The translations under genes and the position numbers were made by a program. Shown piece by piece: positions 15,019 through 20,423 of a stretch of DNA of 20,423 bases. Source of the stretch: Erysipelotrichaceae bacterium (GTDB taxonomy: Bacteria; Bacillota_I; Bacilli_A; Erysipelotrichales; Erysipelotrichaceae); contig CAAGJS010000085.1 in the NCBI GenBank assembly GCA_900770275.1, positions 1 through 20,423 on the forward strand. Direction: 5' to 3'. Below the pieces are notes generated by a model. It saw nothing but the letters and a program-made list of their open reading frames with translations, had not been told where the DNA came from and made no database searches. Position 1 is the first letter of the stretch; the number at the start of each line of letters is the position of its first letter.

Positions 15019-15756
15019 ATGAAACAGCCGCACATTCAGCTTGATGAATCCATTCGCGCAAAATGCGCCATTCTGCCGGGAGATCCTGCCCGTCTTGATC
15101 GGATTGTCCTGCAGATGACAGATGTCCATGAACTTGCCTACAATCGTGAATTCCGCTCCCTGGAGGGACTGTACAAGGGGCAGTGGATACTTGCCGTATC
15201 GACCGGCATCGGCGGATCGTCCGCTTCGATTGCCATTGAGGAACTTGCGCATCTTGGTGTAGATGCCATGATCCGCATCGGATCCTGCGGCGCTCTGCAG
15301 AAGGGAATTCAGCTTGGTGATCTGATCTTCGCCTGCGGCGCCATCCGCGATGATGGTACGTCGAAGGCCTATGTCGATGTTACCTATCCGGCCGTTCCGG
15401 ATCCGGATCTGCTGCAGTACTGCCGCAGTATCGCGAAGAAAGAAGGCTGGGGCTGCCACACCGGCATCGTTCACAGCCACGAATCGTTCTATATCGATGA
15501 CAATGATGAAATCGAGGCTGGCTGGAGTAAGAAAGGGGTACTGGGCGCGGACATGGAGACAGCAGCGCTCTTCGTTGCCGGCCGTCTGCGTCATGTGGCG
15601 ACGGCATCCATTCTGAACAATGTCGTTATCTATGGCAGCGATACGGCTGATGCCATCGGAAGCTACAGCGATGGTGCAGCCCGTACCGCTGAAGGTGAGC
15701 GCCGCGAAATTGCGACAGCTCTGGAAGCTCTGTACAGATACGAAACAGCCAGATAA
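15019..15756 (+). CDS. Nucleoside phosphorylase of the uridine phosphorylase (Udp) family
   Basis: This enzyme would split a nucleoside with phosphate to base plus ribose-1-phosphate. It has 245 aa and the NP-I fold, with PGDP (20-23), STGIGGSSASIAIEELAHLG (61-80), RIGSCG (86-91) and DMETAALF (178-185). Overall it lines up best with E. coli Udp, including GDLIFACGAIRDDGTS. However, the Udp loop that carries the uracil-binding Gln and Arg (YPGQER) reads YIDDNDE here, so uridine need not be the substrate. It directly follows the deaminase gene and precedes a strong terminator, so the two form an operon. The ribosome binding site is a modest AAGG. I leave the symbol empty because specificity is uncertain. 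Confidence 0.87.
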   Translation: MKQPHIQLDESIRAKCAILPGDPARLDRIVLQMTDVHELAYNREFRSLEGLYKGQWILAVSTGIGGSSASIAIEELAHLGVDAMIRIGSCGALQKGIQLGDLIFACGAIRDDGTSKAYVDVTYPAVPDPDLLQYCRSIAKKEGWGCHTGIVHSHESFYIDDNDEIEAGWSKKGVLGADMETAALFVAGRLRHVATASILNNVVIYGSDTADAIGSYSDGAARTAEGERREIATALEALYRYETAR

Positions 15757-15761
15757 ATACA

Positions 15762-15790
15762 GCGGGATGCCAAACGCATCCCGCCTTTTT
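15762..15790 (+). terminator. Strong rho-independent terminator after the deaminase-phosphorylase operon
   Basis: The 9-bp stem GCGGGATGC / GCATCCCGC has a 5-nt loop and is followed by CTTTTT. It starts 5 nt after the phosphorylase stop and lies before the convergent membrane-protein gene. Confidence 0.93.
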
Positions 15791-15800
15791 GAAATATCGA

Positions 15801-16439
15801 TTATTCACCGGCTTTCGGCACGCAGCTGCCGAATTTTTCATTGAACATCTGAAGAACTGACTCCGCAATCTTTCCAACCAGCACCAGGCACAGGATGGTC
15901 GCAATGCCGACCGTACCTCCCAGCAGCCAGCCGATCACAAGATTGGCACCGTCCGCGATCCAGCGCAGCGTATGGTAGTCATCCCGATGGAAGATTCTGC
16001 CAAGCGAGAAGATAAAGCTATCATAGGTCGAAAAGCCGACGTCCGGATACTGGCTGAAACCGACGCCGAAGGCATACACCGCAATTCCCACGAGCATCAA
16101 TGCGATCCGCATCCCCAGCGAAGCTACTGTTTCCGGAAGAATGGCGTCCATCAGACTGATGCCGAGTGAACCTGTAAATACACTTAATACCGTTCCAAAC
16201 GACACATGGCGACGATCCAGAAACAGGGCAAATCCCACCTGGGCAAGGCACCAGACCGCATTGGAAAGACTCAGAGATATGCCGAAGACGATGCTTGTTC
16301 CCTTTAAAAATACCGAGAAGGGATCGGTCCCCATACGTGCATGATCGCACATGGAGATGCCGACACCGATCATGATCATGGCGATCGACTGCAGCACATA
16401 GCGCTTCAACAGCCGCTTTGATTTATTTATTTCATTCAT
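15801..16439 (-). CDS. YczE/YitT-like integral membrane protein
   Basis: This predicted membrane protein has 212 aa and about five hydrophobic segments. The N-terminal IGVGISMCDHARMGTDPFSVFLKG matches the YczE/YyaS group (DUF6198), in which G-x-G-x-S and MGxxPxxV are conserved. A second typical block is FGVGFSQYPDVGFSTYDSF. The biochemical role of the group is unknown; some members lie near transporters or regulators. The ATG has GAGG 10 nt upstream. The gene is convergent with the phosphorylase and shares no operon with the nucleoside genes. A weak extended -10 promoter is visible just upstream, after the terminator of the pyrophosphatase gene, so it appears to be a single-gene unit. Confidence 0.8.
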   Translation of the reverse strand: MNEINKSKRLLKRYVLQSIAMIMIGVGISMCDHARMGTDPFSVFLKGTSIVFGISLSLSNAVWCLAQVGFALFLDRRHVSFGTVLSVFTGSLGISLMDAILPETVASLGMRIALMLVGIAVYAFGVGFSQYPDVGFSTYDSFIFSLGRIFHRDDYHTLRWIADGANLVIGWLLGGTVGIATILCLVLVGKIAESVLQMFNEKFGSCVPKAGE

Positions 16440-16466
16440 TCCTGATTACCTCAAACATGCCGGCCT

Positions 16467-16475
16467 ATTTTAGCA
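16467..16475 (-). promoter_or_regulatory. Possible extended -10 promoter of the membrane-protein gene
   Basis: The minus strand reads TGCTAAAAT, an extended -10 (TGn + TAAAAT). It is 28 nt upstream of the ATG and just past the terminator of the upstream gene. No convincing -35 is present because that position falls in the terminator. Confidence 0.35.
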
Positions 16476-16483
16476 CAGCACAG

Positions 16484-16518
16484 AAAAAGAGACTCATATC
16501 AAATGGATGAGTCTCTTT
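16484..16518 (-). terminator. Rho-independent terminator of the pyrophosphatase gene
   Basis: The 12-bp stem AAAGAGACTCAT / ATGAGTCTCTTT has a 9-nt loop and continues into TTTTT on the minus strand. It begins 9 nt after the pyrophosphatase stop. Confidence 0.9.
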
Positions 16519-16526
16519 CATATTGC

Positions 16527-18161
16527 TCAGGCACCAAGAGCTGCCGAAATTTTGGGAAGAATCTGTGTCTTGCGCGAAAGAATGCCGACCTGCAGAGAAT
16601 TCTGTTCCCCATCCTTGTCCGGGAAAGCAGCGGCGGCACGCACCGCCCTCTCACCCGCCAGGAAGATGACGGACCCGTTTTCAAGAATCGAGCTGAAGGC
16701 GACGACAAGAAGATCCAGTTCCTTGCGGCGCACGAGATCATTCATTTCGCTCATGATCTCAGCGCGGCGGTTGCGCATGTCCCTGGCCGAAGTAACTAGA
16801 ACCTGGGAAATCATGACATGGTTGCCGGCAATGTCGAAATACTTGATGTCCTGAATGAGCATCTCATGGATCGACTTATCCGCTGCCGAAGCCGTTGCGC
16901 CGAACATTTCGTTGCCGAAGGTCTCAATATCAAGATCCGCAAGAGCGGCAAGAATATTTGCGACATCACGGTCACGAGGCGTCGTTGTCGGCGACTGGAA
17001 CATGAGCGTATCGGAAAGTACGGCTCCCAGCAGCAGTCCGGCAAGGTTCTGCGGCATTGGGATCTGATTTTCACGGAACATCGTCGTGATGATCGTTGCG
17101 GTGGATCCGACAATTTCATTCCGGAACGATACCGGCTGCGACGTCGCAAAGTCGCTGATCCGGTGATGGTCGACGACTTCGAGAATCTGTGCCTTTTCTA
17201 CGGCCCGAACGGACTGGGCAAATTCATTATGATCCACCAGAATGATCTTCTTGTTCCGGTAGTTCATGATATGGAAACGATTGATGTAACCTGCAAGCCT
17301 GCCATCCTTATTGACGACCGGATAGTTGCGGTAGCGCGTCTTCATCATCATTTCCGCCGCATCTTCCACAAGCTCCGTATCCTTGAATACGTGCGGCATC
17401 TTCATGATCAGCTTCACCGGCGGCGCCAGGTACAGGAAGCGGCTGGTGTTCATGCTGCCGTGGCCGGACTTGATGATCGGGCAGTGATATTTCTTCGCCG
17501 CCTCCATCACATCTTCACGCAGATTGTCGCACCAGACAACGATCAGAAGCCCGGCACCTTTGTTTGCGATCAGATCGAGCTGAGAATCCGGATCATCGCC
17601 GATGATGACGATGCGGTCCTTGACATCATAGTTGGAAGTACGGTTCTTGGAGAGGGAGATGATGGAAACCTTACCGTTGATATGCGACTGTTCATCGTCG
17701 TAAAGAATCGTTCCGTTAATGGCTTCCGCAATATGATCAACGCTTGTATTCTTCAGCAGCTCAATTTCAGCCGCCGTATCGCCAAGACCGATCTTGGCAA
17801 GATCGCTGGTAGAGACGAAGCCGACGATATGATAATTGTCATCCAGAACGGCAAACGACTGCCGGTCCAGCGAATTCATCAGCTGCAGCGTCTCAAACAC
17901 CGTCGTCTCCGGTGCAATGAAATCAGGCGGATCAATCTCGATTTCACGGATCTGTTTCCGCGCATCATCCAGCAGCATCGGCGCTTCAAAGCCGAAACGT
18001 TTCAGAAGATAGTTCGTTTCATTATTCAGCGGCCCAAGTCGGCACGGGATTGCCTTGATCCCCTTCGCCCTCTTAAAGAACGCATAGGCAATAGCCGAGG
18101 CTACCGAATCCGTGTCCGGATGCTGGTGCCCGGTAATGTAAATCGGTTCCGTATCTTTCAT
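16527..18161 (-). CDS. ppaC: Manganese-dependent inorganic pyrophosphatase with CBS-DRTGG-CBS regulatory insert (family II)
   Basis: This enzyme would hydrolyse cytosolic pyrophosphate to phosphate. It has 544 aa, the size of CBS-PPases. The DHH domain opens with GHQHPDTDS (11-19) and continues with VDHNE (309-313) and the DHH motif VDHHRI (330-335). The DHHA2 domain ends in the substrate-binding LSRKTQILP (528-536). Residues ~74-125 and ~250-300 form the CBS pair, with a DRTGG-type domain (~135-245) between them. In characterised CBS-PPases adenine nucleotides and diadenosine polyphosphates set activity, so this enzyme probably responds to adenylate state. The ATG has AAGGAAGGA upstream and an extended -10 promoter 24 nt away. 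The His at position 14 replaces the Asn often seen in GHxNPDTDS. Confidence 0.93.
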   Translation of the reverse strand: MKDTEPIYITGHQHPDTDSVASAIAYAFFKRAKGIKAIPCRLGPLNNETNYLLKRFGFEAPMLLDDARKQIREIEIDPPDFIAPETTVFETLQLMNSLDRQSFAVLDDNYHIVGFVSTSDLAKIGLGDTAAEIELLKNTSVDHIAEAINGTILYDDEQSHINGKVSIISLSKNRTSNYDVKDRIVIIGDDPDSQLDLIANKGAGLLIVVWCDNLREDVMEAAKKYHCPIIKSGHGSMNTSRFLYLAPPVKLIMKMPHVFKDTELVEDAAEMMMKTRYRNYPVVNKDGRLAGYINRFHIMNYRNKKIILVDHNEFAQSVRAVEKAQILEVVDHHRISDFATSQPVSFRNEIVGSTATIITTMFRENQIPMPQNLAGLLLGAVLSDTLMFQSPTTTPRDRDVANILAALADLDIETFGNEMFGATASAADKSIHEMLIQDIKYFDIAGNHVMISQVLVTSARDMRNRRAEIMSEMNDLVRRKELDLLVVAFSSILENGSVIFLAGERAVRAAAAFPDKDGEQNSLQVGILSRKTQILPKISAALGA

Positions 18162-18184
18162 TTTGTTCCTTCCTTACATCGCTG

Positions 18185-18193
18185 ATTATACCA
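18185..18193 (-). promoter_or_regulatory. Extended -10 promoter of the pyrophosphatase gene
   Basis: The minus strand reads TGGTATAAT, a perfect extended -10. It ends 23 nt upstream of the ATG, with AAGGAAGGA between. No good -35 is seen, as is common for extended -10 promoters. It lies beyond the frame-corrected stop of the upstream esterase. Confidence 0.6.
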
Positions 18194-18232
18194 GTCTGAC
18201 TTCCAGTTCTTTTACCCAATGCACAATAGCAT

Positions 18233-18903
18233 CTAGTCGCTTCTTTGCGCAAGGCACCAGCGGATGCCCTTGCAAAGGCGCCCTTCTTCATCGATAAAGT
18301 GATTGCCGGGGTTCCACCAAGCATGCAACGTATGCCGCGGGCATCAAGCAATTGATAGATCTCTTCCGTACAGCTGCGCACACTGGCAAGCACCGGCTGA
18401 CGCGTCAGATGTTCCCGATCGCCCAGCGAAAGATACACATCCGTTACCGAAGTGGAACACGGATGCGTCCTGCAGAAATCGACAAATCCCGGATACCAGA
18501 GCGACCCCGAAGCACTGACGCACCGCGTAAAAAGATCACATTGATACACCGCATAGAGCGCAAAAAGACCTGCAAGCGAATAGCCTGCAATGATGCGATT
18601 GCCGGGCTTCTGCAAACCTTTTTCAACCGTAGGAATCACCGCACTGCCGAGCCAGGCGAGATAGGTGTCAGCACCTCCTGCAAAGGGAGGATCGCGCCGT
18701 GAGAGACCATCGGCTCGCCAGGGCGAAAGATCATCATTCCAGTTCATGCGGGAAATGCAGACAAGAGAATGCGGAAGAGCAATCTGTCGATCAATATCTT
18801 CCGGAGGATTCTCGAAGCAGTTCAGATAAACGACCGGAGAGCCGCTGACGCCCGGAAATACCGTGATGCGCTTTCCATCCAGTTCAAAAACCGAAACATC
18901 CAT
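18233..18903 (-). pseudogene. Frameshifted alpha/beta-hydrolase (putative esterase, enterochelin-esterase-like)
   Basis: The opening frame (from the ATG at 18903) encodes an esterase-D/Fes-like alpha/beta hydrolase with nucleophile elbow GYSLAG (Ser109) and LGDREHL. After about residue 193 (GIRC) the frame degenerates and would run 89 nt into the pyrophosphatase gene. In the -1 frame, from about 18330, the expected C-terminus appears: AWWNPGNHFIDEEGR followed by KGIRWCLAQRSD and a TAG at 18235-18233. It includes the catalytic His (GNHF). A one-base loss between about 18343 and 18315 explains this. No slippery heptamer is visible, so programmed frameshifting is unlikely. It is either a decayed gene or a sequence error. 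No Shine-Dalgarno is clear, and it begins 19 nt after the PLP enzyme gene, so the two were probably co-transcribed. Confidence 0.8.
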
Positions 18904-18922
18904 ATCAGAGACAGTTTGCGGA

Positions 18923-20095
18923 TCAATCCTTCAGCGCTTCAAACGCCTGATCAAAATCCGCAATCAGGTCATCCGCATCTTCCAGACCGATGGAAAGACG
19001 GATGAGATTGTTGTAGTGCGACTTCGGGAACATCAGTGTAACGACATCGCCCAGACTGGTCGCAACCGGCGGAATCTTCGTCGCATCGCAGAACCTGCAC
19101 ATTGCTTCATAGCCGCCCTTGAGACGTACACCAAGCATCCCGCCGTATCTCTCGCCGCGGAACATCTTTTTGGCAAGCTCATGCTGCGGATGGCTTTCCA
19201 GACCTGGATACAGCACTTCCGCAACCTCCGGGCGTTGCTCAAACCACTTTGCAATCTTCATCGCCGTTTCGCACTGGCGATCGTTGCGAACATGGAGTGT
19301 ATGAATGCCGCGAAGAGCGAGCCACGCATCAAACGGGCTGATATGCTGGCCAAGGTTATCCATAATATAGCGGGCACGATCCATATCCTTCTTCGAACCT
19401 GCCATTACACCGCATAGCGCATCACCATGACCGACAAGATATTTCGTGCCGGAATGAACGACAATATCGACACCCCAGTCCAGCGGCGTCAGAACGTTCG
19501 GCGACAGGAAGGTATTATCAACAATGAATTTGCAGCCGTGCGCATGAGCGATTTTCGCGATCTCAGGAAGATTGGCAAGCTTCAGCTGCGGATTCGATTC
19601 CACTTCCAGATAGACAACCTTGGTATTGGGACGGAACGCAGCTTCAAGCTGATCAAGATCGAGAATTTCGACACGCGAAGTCTCAATGCCCTTGGAAGGC
19701 AGAACATCTTCAAACATGCTTGAAGTGCACATGAAGGTATCATCGGAACAGATCACATGATCGCCGGCATTCAGATTGCCAAGAAGAGCACAGCTGACCG
19801 CAGCCATTCCGCACGAGACAATCAATGCGTCCTCGGAATGCTCAAGAGCACGGATCTTCATCGCAAGCTCGTCGGTTGTCGGATTGGTCGTTCGGCTGTA
19901 GATATAAAGGCCTTCCTCCCACCTGGCGCCCCGTTCAAGCATTTCATCATATTCTTCCGCAGTTTCATAGGCGAAGGTCGAAGATTCAAAAATCGGAGTG
20001 TTCAGTGCATGCGTCCGCTCATCCGGGTGTTCGCCGCTGCGTACGGCACGCGTGCCAAAACCCATTTTGTTAAAGTCGGTATCATATCTGCTCAT
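18923..20095 (-). CDS. Cys/Met metabolism PLP-dependent enzyme (methionine gamma-lyase / cystathionine gamma-lyase family)
   Basis: This cytosolic PLP enzyme of sulfur amino acid metabolism would carry out gamma- or beta-elimination or gamma-replacement on Met, Cys or cystathionine. It has 390 aa, the normal family length. Landmarks are YSRTTNPT (66-73), the PLP-binding VDNTF (Asp193), SGTKYLVGHGD with Schiff-base Lys218, and a C-terminal LIRLSIGLED. In the active-site segment DTFMCT (119-124) the Cys123 aligns with the Cys of LYGCT in methionine gamma-lyase, while the usual PLP-stacking Tyr is Phe121. I took the start at 20095, with GGAG 7 nt upstream. An in-frame ATG 16 codons earlier adds residues not found in the family. 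Reaction specificity is not certain. Confidence 0.9.
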   Translation of the reverse strand: MSRYDTDFNKMGFGTRAVRSGEHPDERTHALNTPIFESSTFAYETAEEYDEMLERGARWEEGLYIYSRTTNPTTDELAMKIRALEHSEDALIVSCGMAAVSCALLGNLNAGDHVICSDDTFMCTSSMFEDVLPSKGIETSRVEILDLDQLEAAFRPNTKVVYLEVESNPQLKLANLPEIAKIAHAHGCKFIVDNTFLSPNVLTPLDWGVDIVVHSGTKYLVGHGDALCGVMAGSKKDMDRARYIMDNLGQHISPFDAWLALRGIHTLHVRNDRQCETAMKIAKWFEQRPEVAEVLYPGLESHPQHELAKKMFRGERYGGMLGVRLKGGYEAMCRFCDATKIPPVATSLGDVVTLMFPKSHYNNLIRLSIGLEDADDLIADFDQAFEALKD

Positions 20096-20158
20096 TTTCT
20101 GTCTCCTGCAGCAATTTGCAAGGTCATTGTAGTAAAAGAGCATTTATAATTCCACAAT

Positions 20159-20188
20159 AAAAAAAGAGAAGATCGGTTAGATCTTCTC
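20159..20188 (-). terminator. Rho-independent terminator of the rRNA operon
   Basis: The 9-bp stem GAGAAGATC / GATCTTCTC has a 5-nt loop and is followed on the minus strand by seven T. It sits 2 nt beyond the 3' end of 5S rRNA and 63 nt upstream of the PLP-enzyme ATG. Confidence 0.92.
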
Positions 20189-20190
20189 AA

Positions 20191-20303
20191 TTAACCCGGC
20201 GGCGTGCATACTTTGCCAAAGGCTATGTCCGCCCCTGCAGTGCTTAACTTCTGTGTTCGGGATGGGAACAGGTGTGACCACTGCGGTATCGTCACCGGAT
20301 CAA
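20191..20303 (-). rRNA. rrf: 5S ribosomal RNA
   Basis: Minus-strand RNA of about 113 nt carries the conserved 5S core, CCCAUCCCGAACACAGAAGUUAAGC, together with the loop-A/helix-IV type segments. The ends pair as helix I: UUGAUCCGG at the 5' end with CCGGGUUAA at the 3' end. The exact mature ends are inferred from that pairing. It is the last gene of an rRNA operon whose 23S lies outside the window, to the right. Confidence 0.95.
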
Positions 20304-20423
20304 ATCAGGGGATTGCTCCCTGAAAACTGAATAACAGATTTGACGTAACAGACGTTTCGTCTTTCCAAATGGCGTTTCGATTTCTTCTTTGGATAATAGT
20401 CTCGTGTGAATAAATCTTCGATC
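20304..20423 (-). other. 23S-5S rRNA spacer (partial)
   Basis: This 120-nt stretch upstream of 5S carries UAUUCAGUUUUCAGGGAGCAAU, which resembles the sequence found between 23S and 5S in many Bacillota. It also has a short hairpin UCAGGG / CCCUGA. No tRNA or ORF is seen in it. The 23S 3' end is beyond the edge. Confidence 0.7.

Noticed and set aside
16818..18185. 455-codon open frame on the plus strand
   Set aside because: It is antisense to the CBS-pyrophosphatase gene, whose motifs are complete. The composition is Arg/Ile/Asp-rich and there is no ribosome binding site that makes sense.
18073..18232. Long C-terminus of the esterase overlapping the pyrophosphatase start
   Set aside because: The residues are nonsense for the family and the frame overlaps 89 nt of the next gene. 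The alternative frame gives the expected WNPGNHF ending.

Overview
The window reads as chromosomal DNA of a low-to-mid-GC Bacillota (Firmicutes). The evidence is strong GGAGG-type ribosome binding sites, TTGACA/TATAAT promoters, a LacI/CcpA-style operator, a CBS-domain family II pyrophosphatase, and a 23S-5S spacer of the type common in this phylum. Erysipelotrichia is my best guess for the class, but that is an inference. Coding is dense and no stretch over 300 bases lacks a gene. No mobile element, CRISPR array or tRNA was seen.

Layout. Bases 1-803 hold the 3' end of a sensor histidine kinase (+). It ends at a hairpin (811-846) that can terminate transcription from both sides. From 11846 back to 854 runs a ten-gene, tightly packed minus-strand set. 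In transcription order it is: LacI-family repressor, ribokinase, DeoD purine nucleoside phosphorylase, nucleoside hydrolase, MATE transporter, BmpA/NupN-type nucleoside-binding lipoprotein, ABC ATPase (NupO-like), two ABC permeases (NupP- and NupQ-like), and a second nucleoside hydrolase. A near-consensus promoter with an operator at its start site precedes lacI. Divergent from it lies a third nucleoside hydrolase (12087-13091, +), which meets a TatD-family gene (minus) tail to tail. Next come an adenosine deaminase-family gene and a uridine-phosphorylase-family gene (+), closed by a strong terminator. The right part, mostly minus strand, holds a YczE-like membrane protein, a CBS/DRTGG inorganic pyrophosphatase, a frameshifted esterase, a Cys/Met-metabolism PLP enzyme and the 5S rRNA end of an rRNA operon.

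How it fits together (inference). The core is a nucleoside scavenging and catabolism locus. The Bmp/Nup ABC system would import nucleosides. Three hydrolases and two phosphorylases would split them to base plus ribose or ribose-1-phosphate. Ribokinase would feed the ribose to central metabolism, and the deaminase would convert adenosine-type substrates. The MATE exporter inside the operon might discharge surplus bases. Control would come from the LacI-family protein, possibly with catabolite control through a site that matches the cre consensus.

The points most worth a second look are: a structured RNA candidate between the lipoprotein gene and its ATPase; the embedded MATE gene; the HAGD (not HAGE) active site of the deaminase; the Udp-family phosphorylase without the usual uracil-binding residues; the operators and perfect palindrome in the divergent promoter; and the esterase frameshift.
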